A stretch of 64,000 bases of DNA, from positions 186,001 through 250,000 of the forward strand of contig CAWDUJ010000003.1 of the NCBI GenBank assembly GCA_963805455.1. The letters are read 5' to 3'. Position numbers and translations under genes: made by a program. Each line of letters opens with the position of its first letter. Position 1 is the first letter of the stretch. Below, one piece after another: positions 8,281 to 15,774 of the stretch. The stretch is from VRUE01 sp963805455 (GTDB lineage: Bacteria > Actinomycetota > Thermoleophilia > Solirubrobacterales > 70-9). The notes under the pieces were generated by a model, which did no database searches, was not told where the DNA came from, and was given only the letters and a program-made list of their open reading frames with translations.

Positions 8281-10148
8281 CCTTCTTCGCCGCCTTCTGG
8301 TTCGGAGCCTTCCGAGAGTTCCTTGGCGAAGATCGCTTCCAGGATGCGCCTCGCCGCGGGTGCCGCCGCTTCGACGCCAAACCCGCCTTCCTCCATCGTC
8401 ACGAAGGTGACGATACGGGGATCCGGATACGGAGCCAGCACTCCGTACCAGGACTGGTCTTCATACGGGGGCCGCTGCGCGGTCCCGGTCTTGCCCGCGA
8501 CTTCGATCGGGAAGTTGCAGAAGACGTCGCAGGAGGTGCCGCCGCCGTTCTGCGCTGCGTCATGCAGCCCTTCGAGAATGTCCTCGCGGTATTCAGCGTC
8601 CATCTCGACGTGGCGCCGCGGGCCGGGGTCGAATTCCTTGACCACCCGCCCGGCGGCGTCGTCGACCTGGAGCCCGACGTGCGGGGTGACGACGGTGCCG
8701 CCGTTCGCGATCGCGGCGTAGGCGATCGCCATCTGCAGCGGGTTGGTCTGAAGGTCGCCCTGCCCGGTCGCGAGCTGGACGTTGTCACCCGCCGACCACG
8801 GCCTTTCGGTTTCGCCTTCCCTGTAGAGCTGGTCGCGCCACTGCCGGGAGGGAAGCAGCCCTTCGGTCGCGCCCGGGAGGTCGATCCCGCTCGGCCGGCC
8901 GATCCCAAGTTCGTTTCCCCAGTGCTGGAGCTGGCCGTCGTTCCACATCCGCAGGCCCAGCGTGTAGAAGAAGACATCCGAGGACACTTCCAGCGCCGAG
9001 ACCAGGCTGACCGAGCCGTTGGCGGCTTCGCCGGCGTTGCTGAAGGTCTGTTCGCCGACGGTCAGCTGACCGGGGTCGTAGATCACCTCGCTCGGCGTCA
9101 GGTTGTTGCTTTCGAGCGCCGCGACTGCCGTGATCGGCTTGAAGGTCGACCCGGTCGGATAGAGGCCGGCGATCGCGCGGTCGGTCAGCGGCGCCAGGAC
9201 TTCGTCGCGGTAGAGGTTGTTCACCTGGGCCTGGGTCATCGGTTTCGTGAAGACCTCGGGTTCGAAGGTCGGATACGACCCCATCGCGATGATTTCGCCG
9301 GTGTGGATGTCCATCGAGATGAAGCCGCCGCGCAGCCCGAACGAGGCCATCGCCGCTTCGCCGGCTTCCTGAACCGAGTCGTTGATCGAGAGCCTCAGGT
9401 TGTCGCCCGGGACCGGCGGCTGCGAGAGAAGCTGGCCGCCCTGGGTCGGCTGGCCGAATGCGTCGACCTGGATTTTGGTCAGGCCCGGCGTGCCGCGGAG
9501 GAATTCGTCGTAGGTTTCCTCGACGCCGTCCTGGCCGACCTCATCGCCCGGCTGCAGCCCCTTGTACTGACGTTCCTTCAGCTCTTCTTCGGTCACCTCG
9601 CCGACCTGGCCGAGGATGTGGGCGGCCAGCGTTCCGTCGGGGTAGTTGCGAACGAAGACCCGCTGCACGGTGACCCCCGGGAAGAGGTGCTGGTTCTCTT
9701 CCAGGTAGTAAACGAGGTAGTTGCCGACGTCGCGGCGGATCGTCACCGGCGCCCCCAGAGAGGCGACCGCGCCTTCGTGGATCAGTTCACGGACCCGGTC
9801 CGGTTCGGAGTGGGTCAGGTCGGCGAGCTGGTTGATCTCGCGTTCCCTGCGGTCGTCTTCGGGGGGCAGCTTGTTGGGGTCGATCTGGAGCGCGAGGCTG
9901 GTCCTGTTGTCGACGATCACCTTCCCGGTGCGGTCGAGGATCGAGCCGCGTGGGGCGCTGACCCGAAACTCGCGGGTGCGGTTGTTGCGGGCCTCGGCCA
10001 GATTTTCGGAGCCGTTGAGGATCTGCAGGAACCAGAGCCGGAAGAAAAGGATCACGAACAGGGCCAGCGCAATGCCGCCGAACATCGCCAACCGCAGCGC
10101 CAGGCGGTTGTTCATCGGCTCGCCGCGTTCCCCAGAGCGCAGATACAT
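8277..10148 (-). CDS. mrdA: Penicillin-binding protein 2 (class B PBP, elongasome transpeptidase)
   Basis: 623 residues with one N-terminal membrane anchor (about 15-40), a PBP dimerisation domain (VSAPRGSILDRTGKVIVDN), then the transpeptidase domain. Active-site motifs are STFK at 334-337 (acyl serine 334), an SSD motif in LEVSSDVFF, and KTGT starting at Lys553. It cross-links peptidoglycan during side-wall elongation with RodA. A second possible start is the Met of MNNRL, 11 codons in. Start and upstream mreD stop share one base (TGATG); the end overlaps rodA by four bases. Confidence 0.96.
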   Translation of the reverse strand: MYLRSGERGEPMNNRLALRLAMFGGIALALFVILFFRLWFLQILNGSENLAEARNNRTREFRVSAPRGSILDRTGKVIVDNRTSLALQIDPNKLPPEDDRREREINQLADLTHSEPDRVRELIHEGAVASLGAPVTIRRDVGNYLVYYLEENQHLFPGVTVQRVFVRNYPDGTLAAHILGQVGEVTEEELKERQYKGLQPGDEVGQDGVEETYDEFLRGTPGLTKIQVDAFGQPTQGGQLLSQPPVPGDNLRLSINDSVQEAGEAAMASFGLRGGFISMDIHTGEIIAMGSYPTFEPEVFTKPMTQAQVNNLYRDEVLAPLTDRAIAGLYPTGSTFKPITAVAALESNNLTPSEVIYDPGQLTVGEQTFSNAGEAANGSVSLVSALEVSSDVFFYTLGLRMWNDGQLQHWGNELGIGRPSGIDLPGATEGLLPSRQWRDQLYREGETERPWSAGDNVQLATGQGDLQTNPLQMAIAYAAIANGGTVVTPHVGLQVDDAAGRVVKEFDPGPRRHVEMDAEYREDILEGLHDAAQNGGGTSCDVFCNFPIEVAGKTGTAQRPPYEDQSWYGVLAPYPDPRIVTFVTMEEGGFGVEAAAPAARRILEAIFAKELSEGSEPEGGEEG

Positions 10149-10696
10149 CAGGCCCCCAGGAAGGTCGGCTGGCGTTGGCGCTCGACCCGCGGCTCGTCGA
10201 CGAGCGCCGCGCGCAGGGCGAAGCGCATCCCGTAGTAGAGCGGCCAGCCGAGGAAGAAGGCGTAGATGCTCTTGAGCAGGGTGTCGCGGAGGACCAGGGT
10301 GCTGATCGGAGCGTCGATGCCGAGCGTGATTTCGACCAGCGCGAACCCGACCTCGGCGACCAGCGTCAACCCCATGCAGAGCAGGGGCGGCACCAGCGCG
10401 CTGTGGATCTCGAAGCGTTCGCGGAAGAGCCCGGCGACGTACCCGATCCCGAGCAGGACCATCGAGGTCACCCCCAGCGTCCCCGCCACCAGGCAGTCGA
10501 TCAGAAACCCGATCGAGAAGCCGGTGACGGCGCCGGTCATGCTGCCGCCGAGCAGGCCGAGGACGACGACGAACGCCGGCAGGATGTCAGGGCTGGTCTC
10601 GAGGAATGTCACGCGGGAGAAGAAGGAGAGCTGGAGCAGAACGATCAGGATCGCGATCGCGATCAGGCGGACGAGGATCTTCGGGGTCACGATCAC
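10148..10696 (-). CDS. mreD: Rod shape-determining protein MreD
   Basis: 182-residue membrane protein with about five hydrophobic segments, including LIAIAILIVLLQLSFFSR at the N-terminus. Sequence conservation in this family is low. The call rests on size, topology, the LETSPDILPAFVVVLGLLGG segment typical of MreD, and position between mreC and mrdA. It ends in a short basic cytoplasmic tail. The start overlaps the mreC end by four bases (ATGA). Confidence 0.9.
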   Translation of the reverse strand: MIVTPKILVRLIAIAILIVLLQLSFFSRVTFLETSPDILPAFVVVLGLLGGSMTGAVTGFSIGFLIDCLVAGTLGVTSMVLLGIGYVAGLFRERFEIHSALVPPLLCMGLTLVAEVGFALVEITLGIDAPISTLVLRDTLLKSIYAFFLGWPLYYGMRFALRAALVDEPRVERQRQPTFLGA

Positions 10697-11544
10697 TGTC
10701 GGGGCCCCCCGGTCAGCACCTGTACGAGATCCAGGTTTGCGAGATCGGCGAATGGTCGCACGTGGACCTGCTGGCTCGCCTCCTGCTCGATGACCGAGGC
10801 CTTGACGACGTCGCCGACCGGAATGCCGGGCGGGAACAGCGATGCGAGCCCCTGAGCGCGCCAGCCGGAGGTGACGACGGTCTGGCCGACGCGAACGGTC
10901 TTGGACGAATTGATGAAGTCGAGGACCAGGTCCTCGGGGTTTCCGACCGAGGGCCGGATTACTCCCTGGACCCCGGTCGGCAGCACCTTCGCCGAGACCG
11001 CGCTCGTGTGGTCGGTGATCAGGTTCACCTGCGAGGAGCTCCGTTGCACGGCCGAGATCTCGCCGACCAGGCCGTCGCCATTGACCACCGGGTCATCGAG
11101 GACGACCCCGTCGCTGCTGCCGAGGTCGATCGCGACCGATGAGTGCCAGACGGTCGGCGACCGGGCGATCACCCGCCCGGTCACCGGGTGGAACGCCGAC
11201 GTCGCGATCACCGGGTCACGGTCGAGTTCGAGCATCTTCCGCAGCTGCGAGTTCTCCTGCAGCGCCTCCTGGCCGGCGACCGCCTGGACCCGGACCTTCG
11301 CCAGTTCGTCCTCGAGGCGGCTGTTTTCGCCGCGCGCTTCGAAGGTCTTGTCGAACCAGTCGACGAGGTCGCGGGCGGGCTTCAGCGCCCGGTCGGAGAC
11401 TCCCTCCAACGGGCTGAAGATCGTGCTGACGCCGTCCTGGATGCTGCCCGATCCCCTGCCGTAGGAGATCGTCAGGAGCAGGAACGACCCGAGGATGAGG
11501 AGAGTGAGTACCGCCCTACGGCGGCGTACTTGTTTGCGATACAC
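10693..11544 (-). CDS. mreC: Rod shape-determining protein MreC
   Basis: 283 residues: a basic N-terminus MYRKQVRRRRAV, one membrane anchor (about 13-30), a periplasmic coiled coil (about 65-100) and two small beta-barrel domains with GRVIARSPTVWHSSVAIDLG and the later VVTSGWRAQGLASLFPPGIPVG, hallmarks of MreC. It scaffolds PBP2/RodA to MreB. It lies 35 bases downstream of mreB and overlaps mreD by four bases. Confidence 0.95.
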   Translation of the reverse strand: MYRKQVRRRRAVLTLLILGSFLLLTISYGRGSGSIQDGVSTIFSPLEGVSDRALKPARDLVDWFDKTFEARGENSRLEDELAKVRVQAVAGQEALQENSQLRKMLELDRDPVIATSAFHPVTGRVIARSPTVWHSSVAIDLGSSDGVVLDDPVVNGDGLVGEISAVQRSSSQVNLITDHTSAVSAKVLPTGVQGVIRPSVGNPEDLVLDFINSSKTVRVGQTVVTSGWRAQGLASLFPPGIPVGDVVKASVIEQEASQQVHVRPFADLANLDLVQVLTGGPRQ

Positions 11545-11579
11545 GAAGGGGCCCTAAGTCGGTGGATTGCGGGCGGCAG

Positions 11580-12629
11580 CTAGGCATAGCGTGCCGCACC
11601 CGAATTCATCTTGCTGGCGCGGTGGATCGTCTCGAACTCCTCCAACGAGATGCCGGAGCCGACCGCCACGCACGTCAGCGGTGACTCTGCCAGCTGGCAT
11701 GGCATCTGGCACTCGTCGCGAAGGCGCTGCTCGAGTCCTTGCAGGAGGGCGCCGCCCCCCGCCAGGGTGATTCCCCTGTCCATGATGTCGCCGGCCAGCT
11801 CCGGCGGCGTGCGGTCGAGGGTGTCCTTGACCGCGTCGAGGATGTGGCTGATCGGCTCGTCCAGGGCGTCACGAACCTCAGCCGATCCGAGGGTGATTGT
11901 TTTCGGCAGCCCGGAGACCAGGTCGCGGCCGCGGATCTCGACCTCGACCTCCTCGGGCAGCGGCGAGGCCGAGCCAGCCTCGAGCTTGACCTCCTCCGCC
12001 GTCTGGGTCCCGATTGCCAGTTTGTAGTGCTGTTTGCAGTGTGCGACGATCGCCTCGTCGAGCTCGTCGCCGCCGACCCGGATCGATTGCGAGACGACGA
12101 TCCCGCCGAGCGAGATGACCGCGACCTCGGTGGTGCCGCCGCCGACGTCGACGATCAGCGAGCCGGTCGGCTCGGCGACCGGCAGGCCGGCGCCGATCGC
12201 CGCGGCCATCGGCTCCTCGATCAGAAATGCCTTGCGCGCCCCGGCCGAGAGGCATGCCTCCTCGACCGCCCGCTTCTCAACCCCGGTGACGCCGGACGGG
12301 ACACAGACGACGACGCGCGGGTGCGCGAAGCGGTTGGAGTGGACGCGCTTGATGAAGTGCCTGAGCATCTGCTCGGTGACGTCGAAGTCGGCGATGACGC
12401 CGTCCTTCAGCGGCCGGATCGCGGTGATCGTGCCGGGTGTGCGGCCCAGCATCCGCTTCGCTTCGACGCCGACCGCATGGACCTGGCCGTTGCGCGAGTC
12501 GATCGCCACGACCGACGGCTCCGAGAGCACGATGCCGCGCCCACGCACGTAGACGAGCGTGTTTGCCGTGCCGAGGTCGACGGCCATGTCGCGGCCGCCA
12601 AGACCGGTTAGATTGCTGAAGAGGCCCAT
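11580..12629 (-). CDS. mreB: Actin-like cell-shape protein MreB
   Basis: 349-residue actin-family ATPase that forms membrane-bound filaments guiding side-wall synthesis. The phosphate-1 motif DLGTANTLVYVRG lies near the N-terminus. VDVGGGTTEVAVISLGG (phosphate-2) and LAGGGALLQGLEQRL (adenosine motif) follow. The N-terminal MGLFSNLTGLGGRD resembles the short membrane-binding helix of other MreB proteins. It heads the mreBCD-mrdA-rodA run. Confidence 0.97.
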   Translation of the reverse strand: MGLFSNLTGLGGRDMAVDLGTANTLVYVRGRGIVLSEPSVVAIDSRNGQVHAVGVEAKRMLGRTPGTITAIRPLKDGVIADFDVTEQMLRHFIKRVHSNRFAHPRVVVCVPSGVTGVEKRAVEEACLSAGARKAFLIEEPMAAAIGAGLPVAEPTGSLIVDVGGGTTEVAVISLGGIVVSQSIRVGGDELDEAIVAHCKQHYKLAIGTQTAEEVKLEAGSASPLPEEVEVEIRGRDLVSGLPKTITLGSAEVRDALDEPISHILDAVKDTLDRTPPELAGDIMDRGITLAGGGALLQGLEQRLRDECQMPCQLAESPLTCVAVGSGISLEEFETIHRASKMNSGAARYA

Positions 12630-12686
12630 GCAGTTGGCGGTGAAGCTGGGTCCATTGTCACAGATGCGCTCCGAAAGCCCTGCAAG

Positions 12687-13235
12687 TCAGGACCGCCGAA
12701 ACAAAACCGGCGCGAACTCGAAGAGCAGGGCGACCGGCAGGCCGACGACATTCGAGACGCTTCCCTCGATCCTCGCGACCAGGGTCGAGCCGAGCGTCTG
12801 GATCGCGTACCCACCCGAACGGCCGCGCCACTCACCGAACGCGACGTAGCGCTCCTTCTCGGCGTCCTCGAGCGCCCGGAACTCGACCGTCGTCCGCTCG
12901 AGGCCGGAGCGCTCCTCGCCATCGGCGATCACGACCAGCCCGCTGAGGACCTCGTGGGGACGGCCGGACAGCAGATCCAGATAGCGGCGCGCGTCCTCGG
13001 CGTCGGCGGGTTTGCCGAGCGCCCCGCCGTCGACGACGACGTCGGTATCGCAGGCGATGATGATCCCATCACCGTGCACCGCGCCGGCCTTGCGCCGCGC
13101 GTTCTCGATGACCTCCTTGTCGGGGTCGCCGCCGCTCAGCTCATCGACCCCGGGAACGACGACCTCGAACTCGACGCCGAGCTTCTCGAGGATCTCCCGC
13201 CGCTGCGGCGAGCCGGATGCGAGCGTGACCTTGAG
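12687..13235 (-). CDS. maf: Maf-like nucleotide pyrophosphatase; 5' end lacks a usable start codon
   Basis: House-cleaning (d)NTP pyrophosphatase of the Maf/YhdE family. The frame contains the N-terminal signature KVTLASGSPQRREILEKLG, the catalytic-aspartate segment ACDTDVVVDG and the late motif EGSVSNVVGLPVALL, about 182 residues in all, as expected. The frame is open far upstream into ndk but holds no ATG, GTG or TTG between an in-frame TGA inside ndk and a GTG at 13079 that would delete the conserved N-terminus. A GTG at 13261 falls in frame if one G is missing from the six-G run at 13249-13254, so an assembly indel is likely. The 5' coordinate given is where homology begins. CTG at 13298 is an alternative start. 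Lies between ndk and mreB. Confidence 0.85.
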   Translation of the reverse strand, partial: LKVTLASGSPQRREILEKLGVEFEVVVPGVDELSGGDPDKEVIENARRKAGAVHGDGIIIACDTDVVVDGGALGKPADAEDARRYLDLLSGRPHEVLSGLVVIADGEERSGLERTTVEFRALEDAEKERYVAFGEWRGRSGGYAIQTLGSTLVARIEGSVSNVVGLPVALLFEFAPVLFRRS

Positions 13236-13276
13236 AGGGCGCTCGGCAACCCCCCGCCCACCCCGGGCTGGGGCCT

Positions 13277-13684
13277 CTAGGAGAGCTCGGGGAACCAGAT
13301 CCCGATCTCGCGCTCGGCCGACTCGTCGGAGTCTGAGCCGTGAACCATGTTGAAGGTCACCTCGAGCGCGAAGTCACCCCGGATCGAGCCGGGGGCGGCC
13401 TCGATCGGGTTGGTGGCGCCGATCATCTGGCGCGCCGCGGCGACCGCTTCGGAACCCTCGAGGACCATCGCCACCAGCGGCCCACCGGTGATGAAGGACA
13501 CCAGCTCGCCGAAGAACGGCTTCTCCGCGTGCTCGGCGTAGTGGACGTTGGCGATCTCCTCGTCGGCCTGCATCAGCTTCAGAGCCTTAATCCTCAATCC
13601 CTTGCGCTCGAAGCGGGCGATCACCTCTCCGGTCAGGGCGCGCTCGAAGGCGTCAGGCTTGACGAGGATCAGGGTCCGGCTCAC
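13277..13684 (-). CDS. ndk: Nucleoside diphosphate kinase
   Basis: 135 residues. Transfers the gamma phosphate among NTPs through a phospho-histidine. The N-terminus SRTLILVKPDAFERAL and the active-site FNMVHGSDS (catalytic His) are diagnostic. The GTG start at 13684 is supported by a strong AAAGGAG ribosome site about nine bases upstream and by family length. Longer in-frame extensions have no homology. The start region overlaps the end of the upstream zinc-ribbon gene by 32 bases. Confidence 0.97.
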   Translation of the reverse strand: MSRTLILVKPDAFERALTGEVIARFERKGLRIKALKLMQADEEIANVHYAEHAEKPFFGELVSFITGGPLVAMVLEGSEAVAAARQMIGATNPIEAAPGSIRGDFALEVTFNMVHGSDSDESAEREIGIWFPELS

Positions 13685-14294
13685 GTTCTGGGCTCCTTTG
13701 GGATCGTTCTTTGGGTGGCGGCCCCTGGCCGGCGCCGGCCGCGGGATCGGCCGCGGCGGGGGCTTTTTCGGGGGCTTTTTTCCGCCGTTGGGCAGCCTGG
13801 CGTTTGGAGCCGGAAGCGCTGGGGGCGCGTTTCGAAGAGGAGCGCTCGCGGGAGCGGATGGCGGTCTCGCAGTATGGGCAGAGCGACCAGCGGGGGTCAA
13901 CCGGCTTGCCGCAGCTGCCGCACGGGTTCTTGAGTCGGCGCTGGCACTTGGGGCAGCGCAGGTAGCTGCGCTCGATCGGGAACTCGCACTGGGGGCAGGA
14001 GCTCTCCTCGAGCTGACGGACCCGAAGCTCGGCGGCTTTTATCTCGAGCTCGCGCTCGTGCGCGTCCTCGAGGAACTCCGGCGGGCGAAGGATCGCGTAG
14101 ACGGCGGTGCCGATGTAGGGGATGAAGGAGGCGACGGTCGCGCAGGCGACCAGGAACGGATCGGAGACCCGGCGGCGCGCGTCGAGGAACGTGAAGACGA
14201 TCAGCGCCAGCCAGACGACGACCAGCATCAGGATGAGCAGGTTCACGACCAGGTTGAGGCCGTCGTTGCTGATGCCGAATATCGCGAAGGTCAT
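13653..14294 (-). CDS. Membrane-anchored double zinc-ribbon protein
   Basis: 213 residues. The first ~70 contain two hydrophobic segments (LVVNLLILMLVVVWLALIVF and a second around 50-67), then a short helical linker. Four CxxC pairs follow between about 100 and 143 (CPQC, CPKC, CGSC, CPYC), a classic double zinc-ribbon (DZR). The final 65 residues are Lys/Pro/Ala-rich and look disordered. Function is unknown; related proteins are predicted membrane-associated nucleic-acid or protein binders. Its 3' end runs 32 bases into ndk in another frame. Confidence 0.8.
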   Translation of the reverse strand: MTFAIFGISNDGLNLVVNLLILMLVVVWLALIVFTFLDARRRVSDPFLVACATVASFIPYIGTAVYAILRPPEFLEDAHERELEIKAAELRVRQLEESSCPQCEFPIERSYLRCPKCQRRLKNPCGSCGKPVDPRWSLCPYCETAIRSRERSSSKRAPSASGSKRQAAQRRKKAPEKAPAAADPAAGAGQGPPPKERSQRSPEREPDPDPRQA

Positions 14295-14372
14295 GGTCTG
14301 GGGGTTGCCGGAGGGGGCGGTGAGTCTACTTCGACGATGGTGCCGCTAACCCTGTCCGGCCGCATGGTTGAT

Positions 14373-14495
14373 CTAGAGAAACAGCCTGCCGAAGAGGAAT
14401 CCGAGTCCGAAGAAGATCAGGATCACGGCCGCGACCACGGCGGCGACGAGAGCCATCATCGAGAGCAGTTCGCTGCCGGCGCTTTTAGAGCTCAT
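14373..14495 (-). CDS. Small single-pass membrane protein (40 aa)
   Basis: ATG at 14495, TAG at 14373-14375. The product begins MSSKSAGSELLSMMAL, continues into a long hydrophobic helix and ends FGRLFL. It lies between folC and the zinc-ribbon gene, close behind the folC stop. Streptomyces often carries a small membrane gene (DUF4233) between folC and ndk, but I cannot claim homology. Support is positional and compositional only. Confidence 0.6.
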   Translation of the reverse strand: MSSKSAGSELLSMMALVAAVVAAVILIFFGLGFLFGRLFL

Positions 14496-14525
14496 GCCTA
14501 ATCACGCTGGAATCGTCGCACAGTC

Positions 14526-15774
14526 TCAATCCCCGAGAGCGGCGCGGGCCGGCGCCAGCAGGTAGTGGGAGCCGGTGACGAGGAGGATGCCGTCCCTCGT
14601 CGACGCGAGCTCGCGCGGCTCGCGCCAGGGCCTCGGCGAGGCGAGGCTCGGCCTCGGCCTCGAGGCCCGCCGCGCGGCAGATTCGGGCGAGGTCGTCGGC
14701 GGGGTGCCCCGCCGCCCCCGGCCGGCCCTGCGAGCGCAGCGTCTCGGCCGGGATCTCGGTGCAGACGACCCGCTCGAGCGCCGGCGCGAGGGCGGCAACA
14801 GCGCCCTCCGCGTCCTTGTCGGCGAGCATTGCCAGGCAGGCGGTCACCGGCGCGCCGCCCGCGACCTCGGGCAGAGCCTCGGCGAGAGCGACGGCGGCGT
14901 CGACGTTGTGGGCGGCGTCGAGGTAGGTCGGCGGTGAATCCCCGACCCGCTCGAGCCGGCCGGGGACCGTCAGATCGGCAGCGACCGCGGTGACGAGCTC
15001 CGGGTCGAGCGGTCCGTGAAAGGCCGCCGCGGCGGTGCAGGCAAGGGCGAGATTGCGGCGCTGGAACCGGCCTCGGGCGCGGAGCCGGATTCCCTCGCCG
15101 GGGTCCTCTGGGGCGATCAGCAGCGCCGCCCCGCGCTCGGCGGCGGTCCGCTCGGCCAGGCCGCGAACGGGTTCGGAGACCCGCCCCAGGACCAGGGTCG
15201 AGTTGTCACGGAGCACCGCCAGCTTCTCGGCTGCGATCTCCTCCTCGGTGTCTCCCAGCCACTCGCTGTGGTCGAGGCCGATCGAGGTCAGAACCGTGAC
15301 CCGTGAGGGAATCGTATTGGTCGCGTCGAGCCTCCCCCCCAGCCCGGCCTCGATCACGCCGACCCCAACCCGGGCGGCGGCGAGGGCGATGAACCCGGCC
15401 GCGGTCGCGACCTCGAACTGGGTGACCGCTTCCCCGATGCTTCGCTCGACGACCTCTGCCGCCTCGGTGGCCCGCCCGACCGCGGCGGAGAACTCCTCCG
15501 GCCCGATCTCGGCGCCGCCGATCAGGATCCGCTCCGACCAGCGCTGGAGATGGGGCGAGACCATCGCTCCGGCCCGAACTCCGTGCGCCTCCAGCAGCGC
15601 CGCGGTCATCCGGGTCACCGAGGACTTGCCGTTGGTACCGACCACGTGGATGGAGGCGAAGCGGTGCTGCGGCATGCCGAGCAGCGCGTTCATCCTGTGC
15701 ATCCGCTCGAGCCCGAGTTTCCACCCGATCGGCTCGAGCGAGTCGAGGTAGGCCTCGGGGCCCTCTGCTGCTAT
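14526..15774 (-). CDS. folC: Folylpolyglutamate/dihydrofolate synthase, with frameshift near 3' end and unclear start
   Basis: Mur-ligase-type enzyme that adds glutamate to folates. The P-loop VVGTNGKSS, the TSIGLDHSEWLG segment and YLDAAHN are intact. Conserved N-terminal sequence (YLDSLEPIGWKLGLERM) continues upstream of the first ATG (15702) back to the valS stop, but no ATG, GTG or TTG exists there. An ATA at 15774-15772 would overlap the valS TAG as ATAG. Near 14600-14640 the frame must shift to reach the family C-terminus DGILLVTGSHYLLAPARAAL, ending at 14526. Without the shift it ends at 14485 in unrelated sequence. The span is 3n+1 bases, fitting one extra base. An assembly error in an otherwise healthy gene is most likely. 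Confidence 0.88.

Noticed and set aside
8562..10235. 557-codon plus-strand open frame opposite mrdA
   Set aside because: Antisense shadow; no recognisable protein, while mrdA has all three transpeptidase motifs.
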